Assembly (NCBI GenBank): GCA_041918615.1
Contig: JAYRVH010000007.1
Coordinates: forward strand, 213,908-277,907
Length of the DNA: 64,000 nt
DNA from: JAEUJM01 sp041918615
GTDB taxonomy: Bacteria > Actinomycetota > Acidimicrobiia > Acidimicrobiales > DATDAH01
Direction: 5' to 3'
A program made the position numbers and the translations under genes. Positions 7,470-16,050 of this stretch are shown here, piece after piece. Numbering within the stretch: the first letter of the stretch is position 1; every line of letters begins with the position of its first letter. The notes under the pieces are model-generated. The model was not told the DNA's origin. It was given only the letters and a program-made list of their open reading frames with translations, and ran no database searches.

Positions 7470-9915
7470 TCGCGACGAATCCACCTACGCCACGACGGCC
7501 GAGGAAGACTCGCGTCGGACCGCGCAGGTCATCGGTTCCGCGCTCCGCCGCATGCGGCTCATCGCCGCCGCACTGCTGTTCATGCAGTTCGCCACCTACC
7601 GGCCCGCTCCGGGCGACCCGACGCTCCCGGCTTCGGGGCCCGTCGTGGGACTCCTGCTGGCTTCCCTGGCCGGGCTGATCAGCCTCGTCTCCCTGGCCGC
7701 CGAGCGCTCGGTCAACCCCCGGCGACAGGCGGTGCTCTCGCTGATCGAGATCTCGGCCGACGCCGCTCTCGTGCTGGCGCTCGCCACCGCCCTCGACGTC
7801 ACCGGCCGGGACGTGATGTGGGTCCTGCTGGTGGTCCCGGTGCTCGAGGGCGCCCTGCGCTACCGGCTTCGGGGCGCGATGGCGGTGTGGGCGTTGGTCT
7901 CCATCGCCTACCTGGCGCTCCAGGTCCGTGGGGCCACCGGGTCCGAGGACGAACTGCTCGCCATCGTCGACCTGTCCGTCCAGCACGTCGGGGTGATCCT
8001 GCTCGTCACCATCCCCGCCGGGTTCCTGTCCGAGCAGTTGCTGATCGGAATCCGCGCGCAGCGCAACGCGTGGGAGCTGGCCGCACACCGCGGCGAGCTG
8101 CTCGAGACCGTGGCCGAAGCCGGTCACCGGGTGACCAGCCTCGAGGTCGAGGTCGTGCGAGCCGTCACCTCGTCTGCGCTGGCACTGGGGTTCGACACCG
8201 CGGACCTGGCGCTGCAGCGGCCGTCTGGCGAGTGGTTCGTGACCGGCGCGCAATCGAAGGGTGGGGAGACACTCCCCGCTCCCGAGCAACCCGCCGGCGG
8301 GGCCGTCGCCGCCAGTCAGACCCACCGAACCATGGTCACCGATCAGGCGAGCGACGTGGCCGAGGAGCGGGCTGACCTCGAGGCCCTTGGGCTGGCGGTC
8401 GTGGTCGCCAGCCCACTGCACGCGCTCAGTGGCGGGGCGTCGCTCCGCGCCGGTGTCGGCGCCGGCGCGGAGGTGACCAACGCACAGCTCGAGTGCCTCG
8501 AGCTCCTCGCCGCTCAAGCCGGCGTGGCCATGCGCAACGGCCAGCTCGTGTCCGAGCAGCGGGCCATGCGCGACCAGCTCGAGCACCGGGCGTTCCACGA
8601 CGGCCTGACCGGGCTCCCCAACCGGGCACGGTTCCTGCAACGCCTCGAAGAATCGGTGACCCGGCCGGCTCCCGCCCATGAACAGGCCGCGGTGCTGTTC
8701 ATCGACCTCGACCGCTTCAAGCCGGTGAACGACAGCCTCGGCCATGATGCGGGCAACGAACTGCTGGTGGCCGTCGGACGACGCCTGGCAGGGAACGTCG
8801 GAGCCAAGGACATCGTCGGCCGTCTCGGTGGCGACGAGTTCGTGGTCCTCCTCGACACGGTCGCCACCGCCGAGGACGCCACCGAGGTCGCCGAGCGCCT
8901 GTGCCGCGCCCTCAACGAGCCCTTCGTCGTGGCCAGCCACGAAGTGGCCATCTCCGCCAGCGTCGGGATCGCCATGGCGACCCGACCCTTCTCCGACCCC
9001 GGCGAGCTGGTGCGGCGGGCCGACCAGGCCATGTACCGAGCCAAAGCCAGCGGTCGGGCCCGATGGTCGCTCTACGAGCCGGGGCACGACACGGCATCGA
9101 TCTCCCGGCTCCAGCTCGAGGCCGACCTGCGCACCGCGCTCCAGCGCGACCAGCTCAGCCTCGTCTACCAGCCCGTCTACCGCGCCTACGACCAGTCGAT
9201 GGTGGCCGTGGAGGCCCTCGTTCGCTGGGAGCACCCGAGCCACGGGACCATCGCGCCCAGCACGCTGATCCCCATCGCCGAGGAATCAGGGCAGATCCTC
9301 GACCTCGGCCGCTGGGTCCTCCGCAGGGCCACCCAGGCGCACCAGGAATGGCGGAGGACACCCCTCGGCGGCACCCTCACCCTCGCCGTCAACGTCTCGC
9401 CGATCCAGCTCAGCCATCCGGGTTTCGCGGCCGACATCGACCGCATCCTGGGCGAGAGCGCCATGCCGCCGTCCTCCCTCCTCCTCGAGGTCACCGAGAA
9501 CGTCGTCTCCATCGGCACCGACCTCATCGCCCTCATGCGGGGCCTTCGGGCCCGGGGCATCCACCTGGCGCTCGACGACTTCGGACAGGGCCAGACCTCG
9601 CTCCGCCACCTGCGGGAGCTGCCGCTCGACGTCTTGAAGATCGACAAGGTGTTCGTCGACCGGCTCGCCGAGGAGGGGCCCGACCGGGCCATCGTGCGCT
9701 CGATCATCGGGCTCGCCCACGAGCTGGGCCTCCGGGTGATCGCCGAAGGGATCGAGAACGAGGAGCAGCTCCAGCTGCTCCGCACCTATCGAACCGACCT
9801 GGTCCAGGGCTACCTGCTGCACCGGCCCACCGGCCCGGATCAGATCACCGTCCTGCTCGGCGGCGTGCAGGCGGCACCCCTGCGCGGGCGTGTCCCCACC
9901 GGAGCGCGCGCATGA
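7462..9915 (+). CDS. Membrane GGDEF-EAL cyclic-di-GMP protein
   Basis: 817 residues: about six hydrophobic segments (30-200), a GAF-like region (210-370), GGDEF domain and C-terminal EAL domain. RLGGDEF at residues 456-460 is intact, so diguanylate cyclase activity is possible; the position of the inhibitory RxxD site reads GAKD, so that site is missing. The EAL motif is at 584-586, and NVSPIQL, EVTENV, LDDFG, LKIDKVF and AEGIENEEQ are present, so phosphodiesterase residues look complete; the loop after DDFG reads GQGQTSL instead of the usual GTGYSSL. Overlaps the upstream peptidase gene by 8 nt and the downstream cargo gene by 4 nt (ATGA). Which activity dominates cannot be told. Confidence 0.92.
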   Translation: MADRDESTYATTAEEDSRRTAQVIGSALRRMRLIAAALLFMQFATYRPAPGDPTLPASGPVVGLLLASLAGLISLVSLAAERSVNPRRQAVLSLIEISADAALVLALATALDVTGRDVMWVLLVVPVLEGALRYRLRGAMAVWALVSIAYLALQVRGATGSEDELLAIVDLSVQHVGVILLVTIPAGFLSEQLLIGIRAQRNAWELAAHRGELLETVAEAGHRVTSLEVEVVRAVTSSALALGFDTADLALQRPSGEWFVTGAQSKGGETLPAPEQPAGGAVAASQTHRTMVTDQASDVAEERADLEALGLAVVVASPLHALSGGASLRAGVGAGAEVTNAQLECLELLAAQAGVAMRNGQLVSEQRAMRDQLEHRAFHDGLTGLPNRARFLQRLEESVTRPAPAHEQAAVLFIDLDRFKPVNDSLGHDAGNELLVAVGRRLAGNVGAKDIVGRLGGDEFVVLLDTVATAEDATEVAERLCRALNEPFVVASHEVAISASVGIAMATRPFSDPGELVRRADQAMYRAKASGRARWSLYEPGHDTASISRLQLEADLRTALQRDQLSLVYQPVYRAYDQSMVAVEALVRWEHPSHGTIAPSTLIPIAEESGQILDLGRWVLRRATQAHQEWRRTPLGGTLTLAVNVSPIQLSHPGFAADIDRILGESAMPPSSLLLEVTENVVSIGTDLIALMRGLRARGIHLALDDFGQGQTSLRHLRELPLDVLKIDKVFVDRLAEEGPDRAIVRSIIGLAHELGLRVIAEGIENEEQLQLLRTYRTDLVQGYLLHRPTGPDQITVLLGGVQAAPLRGRVPTGARA

Positions 9916-10532
9916 GCCGGGCACTCGAGCGCGCCACCGGCCCGATCGACGTCGCCGACCAGGAGGCCAGCACGGGGCGCACGACCGCCCGGGCGCTCGC
10001 CACCGCCATCGCCCTGCTGTTGGTCAGCATCCTCGTGGTCACCCGTTCGAGCGCGGCGCTCGGCACGCGAGATGCCGAGACGCGCACCTCGTTCCGCGCA
10101 GGATCGGTCGAGCTCGAGGACGACGACCGGGGGACGTCGCTCTTCGCCATCGACGACATGGCGCCCGGGCAGCCCGTCCGCGACTGCATCGCCGTCAGCT
10201 ACCGGGGGAACATCATGCCCGTGGTCGTGAGCCTGTCGGCCGAGGCCCAGGGCCCCCTCGCGTCGCTGCTCGACGTTCGGGTCGAGCGGGGCACCGGCGG
10301 GTCCTTCGGCGAATGCCGGGGGTTCGTGCCCGAGGCGACCGTCTTCCAGGGGACCCTGGCCGGCCTGGCCGGCCTCGACCGCCCCGTGCCGGCGTTCACG
10401 GTGCGCCGAGCGCCGGCAGAGCGCACGTTCCGGTTCACGTTCCGCCTTGCCGACCTGCCCGAGAGCGTGGCGGCGACCGATGCCCCGACAGCCTCCGCCC
10501 GCTTCGTCTGGGCCGCCGACCCCGCCCCCTGA
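9912..10532 (+). CDS. SipW-type exported protein, DDD-type (paralogue of 1615-2199)
   Basis: 206 residues with an unusually long N-terminal region (about 35 residues) before the hydrophobic segment, which ends TRSSAALGTRDAETRTSF, a weaker version of the SipW-type cleavage region. The mature part shares FRAGSVELEDDDRG, MAPGQP, CIAVSYRG and the RGTGGSF turn with the protein at 1615-2199. Starts inside the stop of the GGDEF-EAL gene (ATGA), so it is co-translated with it. Probable cargo of the peptidase at 6870-7469. Confidence 0.75.
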   Translation: MSRALERATGPIDVADQEASTGRTTARALATAIALLLVSILVVTRSSAALGTRDAETRTSFRAGSVELEDDDRGTSLFAIDDMAPGQPVRDCIAVSYRGNIMPVVVSLSAEAQGPLASLLDVRVERGTGGSFGECRGFVPEATVFQGTLAGLAGLDRPVPAFTVRRAPAERTFRFTFRLADLPESVAATDAPTASARFVWAADPAP

Positions 10533-10544
10533 TCGCCGGGCGGT

Positions 10545-12800
10545 TCAGAGCTTCTCGAGCGGCGCCCACGACAGCAGCAGCCGCTTCTCGCCGGCATCGC
10601 GGAAGTGCACGGTGGCCTGGGTCTTGTCGCCGGTGCCCTCCATGTCGATGATGACGCCCTCGCCGAAGGTGTTGTGGCGCACGTCGTCGCCCACGCGAAG
10701 GCCGATGGCGTCGGCGCCACTGGGCACCGGTGGTGCCGGCCGAAGCGCCCGTTCGACGATCTCGTCACGGTTGCGGCCGATCGACGAGGAGTACGACGCG
10801 GACGAGGGTGACGCTGACGTCGGACCCGCGCCGGAACCACCGAAGGTGCCGGTCCGGCCGCGGCCGCCGACGACCCGGCTGCCCTCGACCACGCGCACCA
10901 GGGCCTCGGGTATCTCGTCGAGGAACCGGCTCGGCGGGTTGTACTGGGTCGACCCGTAGAGCATCCGGCTCCACGCATGGCTCAGGTAGAGCCGCTCGCG
11001 CGCCCGCGTGATGCCCACGTAGCAGAGCCGTCGCTCCTCCTCGAGCTGCTCGGGCTCGCCGAGCGAGCGCAGGTGGGGGAACACGCCGTCCTCGAGGCCG
11101 ACGAGGAACACGCTGGGGTACTCGAGGCCCTTGGCCGAGTGCAGCGTCATCAACACCACATAGGAGTCGTCCTCGTCGAGCTGGTCGGTGTCGGCCACGA
11201 GGCTCACCTGCTCGAGGAAGTCGTCGACGTTCTCGAACTCCTGGGCGACGCCGACCAGTTCGGCCAGGTTCTCGAGGCGCCCCTCGGACTCGACGCTGTG
11301 CTCGGCTTCGAGCTCGTCGGCGTAGCCCGACCGGTCGAGCGCGGCCTGGAGCAGCGCCGAGGGGCCGTCGGGCGCGACCTCGGCGAGGCGGTCGAACAGC
11401 TCGAGGAACGCCTCGATGCCCTTGACGGCGCGTCCGGTGACCCCCGCGTCGGCCGACCGGCGCAGCGCCTCGATGAAGGCGACCTCGTGTGACTTGGCCC
11501 ACGCGTCGAGTCGGCCGATGGTGCTGTCGCCGATGCCCCGCTTGGGGATGTTGAGGATGCGCTTGAGGCTCACCTCGTCGACCGGGTTCACCACCGCCTT
11601 CACGTAGGCGAGCGCGTCCTTCACCTCGCGCCGGTCGTAGAAGCGGGTGCCGCCGATGACCTTGTAGGGGATGCCCGCCCGGATCAGCTGGTCTTCGACG
11701 ACCCGGCTCTGGGCGTTGGTGCGGTAGAAGACGGCCACGTCGCCCCACCGGGCCTCGCCCTCGTCGTGCAGGCGGGCGATCTCGTGGGCAACCCACTGCG
11801 ACTCGTCGCCCTCGTCGTCGGCGTGGTAGCGGGCGATCGCCATGCCCCCGCCCTGGTCGGTCCACAGCTCCTTGGGCTTGCGCCCGAAGTTGTTGGCGAT
11901 GACGGCGTTGGCGGCATCGAGGATGGTCTGGGTGGAGCGGTAGTTCTGCTCGAGCACGATCACGGTGGCGTCGGGGAACGCCTCTTCGAATTCGAGGATG
12001 TTGCGGATGTCGGCGCCGCGGAACTGGTAGATCGACTGGTCGCTGTCTCCCACGACGCACACGTTGCGGTGGCCGCCGGCCAGGAGCAGCACGAGCTCGT
12101 TCTGCACCCGGTTGGTGTCCTGGTACTCATCGACCAGGACGTAGCGGAAACGCCGGCGGTAGTGCTCCAACACGTCGGGGTTCTTCTGGAACAGCTCGAC
12201 GGCCACGCACAGGAGGTCGTCGAAGTCCATGGCCCCGGCCCGGCGCAGGCGCGTCTGGTACTCGGTGTACACGTCAGCGACCTTGCGCTCGTAGATCACC
12301 TGTGCCCGGTCCGCGTACTCGTCGGCGCGAACCAGGTCGTTCTTGGCGGCACTGATGGTGGCGTGCACACCGCGGGGCGGGAACCGCTTGGGGTCGAGGT
12401 TGAGGTCGCGTATGACGTAACCGGTGAGACGCACGGCGTCGGCCTGGTCGTAGATCGTGAACGACGACGGGTAGTCGAGCCGGGAGGCGTCGCGCCGCAG
12501 GATGCGAACGCAGGCCGAGTGGAACGTGGACACCCACATCTTGGCGGCCACGGGCCCGACGAGCCCGGCGACCCGTTGCTTCATCTCGTCGGCGGCCTTG
12601 TTGGTGAAGGTGATCGCCATGATCTCGAAGGGCGACACACCGTGGTCACGGATCAGGTGCGCGATGCGATGCGTGAGCACGCGGGTCTTGCCCGACCCGG
12701 CGCCCGCCACCACCAGCAACGGCCCCTCGTGGTGGGTGACCGCCTCCTGCTGCGCCGGGTTGAGACCCTCCAACAGCTCCGAAAGCGGCACGACCGCCAC
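10545..12800 (-). CDS. pcrA: UvrD/PcrA-type ATP-dependent DNA helicase
   Basis: 751-residue superfamily 1A 3'-5' DNA helicase of nucleotide excision repair and replication restart. Walker A is VAGAGSGKT at about 31-39; DEYQDTN (motif II), VGDSDQSIYQFRGA (motif III), EQNYRST (motif IV) and the late motif VMTLHSAKGLEYPSVFL are intact. The C-terminal 60 residues (LRVGDDVRHNTFGEG onward) form the Tudor-like domain that binds RNA polymerase in PcrA/UvrD. Length is normal. It converges with the export operon, ending 12 bp away. Confidence 0.95.
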   Translation of the reverse strand: MAVVPLSELLEGLNPAQQEAVTHHEGPLLVVAGAGSGKTRVLTHRIAHLIRDHGVSPFEIMAITFTNKAADEMKQRVAGLVGPVAAKMWVSTFHSACVRILRRDASRLDYPSSFTIYDQADAVRLTGYVIRDLNLDPKRFPPRGVHATISAAKNDLVRADEYADRAQVIYERKVADVYTEYQTRLRRAGAMDFDDLLCVAVELFQKNPDVLEHYRRRFRYVLVDEYQDTNRVQNELVLLLAGGHRNVCVVGDSDQSIYQFRGADIRNILEFEEAFPDATVIVLEQNYRSTQTILDAANAVIANNFGRKPKELWTDQGGGMAIARYHADDEGDESQWVAHEIARLHDEGEARWGDVAVFYRTNAQSRVVEDQLIRAGIPYKVIGGTRFYDRREVKDALAYVKAVVNPVDEVSLKRILNIPKRGIGDSTIGRLDAWAKSHEVAFIEALRRSADAGVTGRAVKGIEAFLELFDRLAEVAPDGPSALLQAALDRSGYADELEAEHSVESEGRLENLAELVGVAQEFENVDDFLEQVSLVADTDQLDEDDSYVVLMTLHSAKGLEYPSVFLVGLEDGVFPHLRSLGEPEQLEEERRLCYVGITRARERLYLSHAWSRMLYGSTQYNPPSRFLDEIPEALVRVVEGSRVVGGRGRTGTFGGSGAGPTSASPSSASYSSSIGRNRDEIVERALRPAPPVPSGADAIGLRVGDDVRHNTFGEGVIIDMEGTGDKTQATVHFRDAGEKRLLLSWAPLEKL

Positions 12801-12827
12801 CCTACCCGTGCATCACATCCCTGGGAT

Positions 12828-12869
12828 TTCTTGTGAGAAACCCCCTCATCGGGGGTTTCTCACCAAGAA
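12828..12869 (-). terminator. Hairpin terminator 3' of the dienelactone hydrolase gene
   Basis: GTGAGAAACCCC pairs with GGGGTTTCTCAC over 12 bp, flanked by TTCTT and AAGAA arms that extend the stem. It lies 20 bp beyond the stop of the minus-strand gene at 12890. The outer arms (TTTCTTG/CAAGAA) recur at 30396-30442. Confidence 0.75.
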
Positions 12870-12889
12870 TTCGGGTGGTCGGGACCCAA

Positions 12890-13693
12890 TCAGGTGTCGG
12901 TGAGGAGACGCTCGCGGAACAGGTCGAGCACCTGGTTGAGGGCGTCGTGGGTGGGGTGGCCGGGCTCGTCGACCAGGTGCTCGGTGAGCACCGAGTGCGC
13001 GGTCCTCGGGATGTCGTGGGGGTTGCCGGGCGACGAGTCGATCTCCACCCCGACGAAGCCGTCGCCGAGCTCGCGGCGGAGGGTGGCGAAGCGGTCGGCG
13101 GGCACGGCCCGGTCGCCGGTGAACCGCAAACCGAGCACGCACACGCCCTCGGCGACCCGCTCCTTCACCCGCACCAGATCCTGGGGTGAGATGCCCAGGT
13201 CGCCTGCTCGGGACTTGCCGAGCGCGAACGGCAACGAGGGCTGGCTCAGCACGGGCGCGACCACCTCGTCGTCGACCATCATGGCAAGGGCGAAGCCGCC
13301 CGTGAGGCACATGCCCACCACGCCGACGCCGGGCCCGCCCAGCTCGTCGTGCAGGTCGCGGGCGAGCGAACGCAGCCACACGGTGACCGGCGAGGTCTTC
13401 CCCGCCGCCCACGTCGAGAACTCCTTCGAGACGCAGGCGCCCAGCATCGACTTCGCCAGGTAGTCCCCCGATGGGGCGCGGCCGGGGTCGCCGAACAGCG
13501 AGGGCATGGCCACCGTGCAGCCGAGGTCGACCACCCGCCTGGCGAAGTCGGCCACCAGGGGCGTGATGCCGGGGATCTCGGAGATGACGACGACGGCCGG
13601 CCCCGTGCCCTTGCGGAACACGGTGCGGGTGACACCGTGGTAGGTGACCTCGTGCGCCTCGAAGTCGTCCAGGGGGTCAGCGATGTCGGCCAT
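12890..13693 (-). CDS. Dienelactone hydrolase family protein
   Basis: 267-residue alpha/beta hydrolase. VGMCLTGGFAL supplies the G-x-C-x-G nucleophile elbow typical of dienelactone hydrolases, VVISEIPG the oxyanion strand, and a C-terminal HPTHDAL the probable His region. The substrate is unknown. ATG at 13693 lies 24 bp from the divergent LLM oxidoreductase gene, so the promoters must overlap or face each other. Confidence 0.82.
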   Translation of the reverse strand: MADIADPLDDFEAHEVTYHGVTRTVFRKGTGPAVVVISEIPGITPLVADFARRVVDLGCTVAMPSLFGDPGRAPSGDYLAKSMLGACVSKEFSTWAAGKTSPVTVWLRSLARDLHDELGGPGVGVVGMCLTGGFALAMMVDDEVVAPVLSQPSLPFALGKSRAGDLGISPQDLVRVKERVAEGVCVLGLRFTGDRAVPADRFATLRRELGDGFVGVEIDSSPGNPHDIPRTAHSVLTEHLVDEPGHPTHDALNQVLDLFRERLLTDT

Positions 13694-13717
13694 GGCTGCG
13701 AAAGTAGTCTGCAGGCC

Positions 13718-14650
13718 GTGCCCAGACCCTTCCGCTTCGGCGTCCAAGCCAGCGCCGCCCCCGACCGGGCGGCCTGGATCACCCTGGCACGCAGAGCCGA
13801 GGACCTCGGGTTCTCCACACTGACGGCCGCCGACCACTTCGACGACCAGTTGGCCCCCACCCCCGCCCTCATGGCGGCTGCCGACGCCACCACCACCCTC
13901 CGCATCGGGGCGCTGGTGTACGCCAACGACTACCGCCATCCAGTGGTGCTGGCCAAGGAGGCCGCCACTCTCGATCTGCTCTCCGATGGCCGGCTCGAGC
14001 TGGGCATGGGTGCCGGCTGGATGACCACCGACTACGTGAAGGCGGGTATCGCCCTCGACCCGCCCGGCACCCGGGTCGATCGCCTCACCGAGGCGGTCGC
14101 GGTCGTGAAGGCGCTCCTCGGCGACGAGCCGGTCGAGTTCACCGGCGAGCACTACGAGATCCGCGGGCTGCACGGAACTCCGAAGCCCGTCCAACGCCCC
14201 CATCCCCCGATCCTCATCGGCGGGGGCGGTCGCCGTGTGCTGAGCCTCGCGGCGAGAGAGGCCGACATCGTCGGGCTCAACTTCAACCTCGCCCACGGGC
14301 AGATCGACGCCTCGGTGGGCGCCGACGGCACCGCCGACCACACGGCGGACAAGGTGGCATGGATCAGGGAGGCGGCCAGCGACCGCTTCGACGACCTGGA
14401 GCTCCAGGTGCGCGTCCACCTCGCGGTGCTCACCGACGACCGCGAAGCCCTTGCCGAGCAGCTCGCGCCCGGCTTCGGCCTGAGCCCCGAGGCGGCGCTG
14501 GCGAGCCCGCATGCCCTGGCCGGCACGATCGGCCAGATCATCGACGACCTCGAGGCCCGGCGCGAGCGCCTCGGCATCTCCTACATCGGCCTCAGCGCCG
14601 ATGCCATGGACGCCATGGCCCCGGTGGTCGCCCGCCTCGCCGGCACCTGA
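13718..14650 (+). CDS. LLM-class (probably F420-dependent) oxidoreductase
   Basis: 310-residue luciferase-like TIM barrel: RFGVQAS start, ADHFDDQ, LRIGALVYANDYRHPVVLAKEAATLDLLSDGRLELGMGAGW split by the usual loops, and PILIGGGGRRVL. These match the F420-dependent subfamily common in actinobacteria. GTG start at 13718. The substrate cannot be assigned. Confidence 0.85.
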   Translation: MPRPFRFGVQASAAPDRAAWITLARRAEDLGFSTLTAADHFDDQLAPTPALMAAADATTTLRIGALVYANDYRHPVVLAKEAATLDLLSDGRLELGMGAGWMTTDYVKAGIALDPPGTRVDRLTEAVAVVKALLGDEPVEFTGEHYEIRGLHGTPKPVQRPHPPILIGGGGRRVLSLAAREADIVGLNFNLAHGQIDASVGADGTADHTADKVAWIREAASDRFDDLELQVRVHLAVLTDDREALAEQLAPGFGLSPEAALASPHALAGTIGQIIDDLEARRERLGISYIGLSADAMDAMAPVVARLAGT

Positions 14651-14717
14651 CCAGCGCCCCGCTGCCGCTCCCCTGCCCGCCCTCATCCCCGACGCACTGA
14701 CTCCTGTTCCGAGGGAC

Positions 14718-15791
14718 CTACTGGGTCGAGGATGAGGGAACCGGGCGGGGCTCAGCGGTTGCCTCCGCGAGGAGCGCGGTGAGACGGCTCTCGGCCCGGC
14801 CGTACTTCTTCCGGTAGCCGCCGTGGCGGTAGGTGCCGGGGAACAGCTCGTGCACATCGCAGCCGGATGCCGCGACCGTGAGCCCCGCGTCGTAGAGCTC
14901 GTCGACGAGGTGCACGAACAACAGGGCGTCGCCCTGGTTCTCGATGGGGCACAAGCCGCGGACGGCGACCGTGTCGACCCTGTCCAGCAGCGCCACGAAC
15001 TGCACCGGGTGCACCACCCGCAGATGATCGAGCAGGTCCCCGAACCGGTCGTCGGTCACGGGCCCGCCGGACCGGGCGATCACCCGGTCGACCTCGGCGT
15101 CGTCGAGCGACTCCACCGGCGCGATCGAGCTGCCCCGGTAGTCGGGCCCGTCGATGCGGGTCACGGCGAAGTGATCGGCGATGGCGGCGATCTCACGCCG
15201 GAAGTCGGCTGCCGCGAAGCGCCCCTCCCCCAACTGGTCGGGCACCGAGTTCGAGGTCGTGACCACCCGGGTCCCGGGCATCACGCTGCGCAGGAAGGTG
15301 ACGGCCATCAGGGTGTTGGCCACGTCGTCGAGCTCGAACTCGTCGATGCAAAGGAGGCGGTACCGAGAGAAGGCCCGCACCGCCTCGGGCATCCCCACGA
15401 AGCCGATGACCGCGGTCAGCTCCCCGAAGCTCAGATAGGCGGCCGGCCCCGTTCCCCGCTCTGATGGGCCGCTCGGACCCTGGGCCGCGTGCCAGAGGGC
15501 GGCGATGAGGTGCGTCTTGCCCACCCCGTACCCCCCGTCGAGGTAGATGCCCGAGGGCGTGGTGGGAGCGGTCCGCGACCGCCGGAGGAAGCGACCCTCG
15601 GCGGGCGCATCGGCGAAGCCGTCGGCAAAGGCCTCGAGCGCCACAACGGCCGCCGACTGCGAAGGATGGTCCGGGTTCGGCAGGTAGTTCGAGAACCGCA
15701 CCGAGGCGAACCGGGCCGGCGGCACGAAGCCCGCCACGAGCTCATCAGCCGTGAGCGAAGGCCGCCGATCCACCAACCGAGAGACACCCAT
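14718..15791 (-). CDS. zapE: AFG1/ZapE-family ATPase
   Basis: 357-residue P-loop ATPase with Walker A GGYGVGKTHL, a LLCIDEFELDD Walker B, and FRREIAA and LFVHLVDELYD motifs of the AFG1/ZapE family (cell-division and membrane-protein quality-control ATPases). The ATG at 15791 is taken as start; a GTG at 15812 would add seven residues, and neither has a strong ribosome-binding site. An upstream gap of over 200 bp separates it from guaA. Confidence 0.85.
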   Translation of the reverse strand: MGVSRLVDRRPSLTADELVAGFVPPARFASVRFSNYLPNPDHPSQSAAVVALEAFADGFADAPAEGRFLRRSRTAPTTPSGIYLDGGYGVGKTHLIAALWHAAQGPSGPSERGTGPAAYLSFGELTAVIGFVGMPEAVRAFSRYRLLCIDEFELDDVANTLMAVTFLRSVMPGTRVVTTSNSVPDQLGEGRFAAADFRREIAAIADHFAVTRIDGPDYRGSSIAPVESLDDAEVDRVIARSGGPVTDDRFGDLLDHLRVVHPVQFVALLDRVDTVAVRGLCPIENQGDALLFVHLVDELYDAGLTVAASGCDVHELFPGTYRHGGYRKKYGRAESRLTALLAEATAEPRPVPSSSTQ

Positions 15792-15930
15792 GGAGCGGCC
15801 ATGCTGCCCCACGCGGCGTCGAAGTCACCACCGAGCGGCCGTACCCAGCCCCAAGCAAGGAAGGGCGGAGGCGCATCACGCCGAAGCCGCGGAACCACGA
15901 TCGAGTGGTAGGTCCGCCGGGAGCGGGGAG

Positions 15931-16020
15931 GTTGACGGGTGGCGCCGCTTCGGAGGGTCCAGAAGCCGGCCCGTCTTTTGGCCGGTTCTGGATACCGAAG
16001 CGGGGACAGGACCCGTCAAC
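15931..16020 (-). repeat. Structured palindromic 3' element after guaA
   Basis: 90-bp imperfect palindrome starting 30 bp beyond the guaA stop. Three nested stems: GTTGACGGGT/ACCCGTCAAC, CGCTTCGG/CCGAAGCG and CCAGAAGCCGGC/GCCGGTTCTGG. The internal loops (GGCGC and GGGACAGG outside; AGGGT and ATA inside) recur unchanged or nearly so in the element after groEL, whose stem sequences are different. It may be a transcript-end RNA structure or a REP-like DNA element. Confidence 0.7.
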
Positions 16021-16050
16021 CGGTCACTCAGGAACAGACAGAACCAGCAA

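Noticed and set aside
7216..9243. Long minus-strand frame opposite the GGDEF-EAL gene
   Set aside because: Shadow frame: no motif, and the opposite strand encodes a complete recognised protein.
12890..14857. 655-residue reading joining the dienelactone hydrolase to the strand opposite the LLM gene
   Set aside because: The N-terminal 390 residues are antisense to the LLM oxidoreductase; the real start is the ATG at 13693.
15931..16020. Integron attC site (GTT...AAC ends, imperfect palindrome)
   Set aside because: The core triplets are in the wrong order (GTT at the 5' end and AAC at the 3' end of the palindrome), and no cassette genes or integrase are present.
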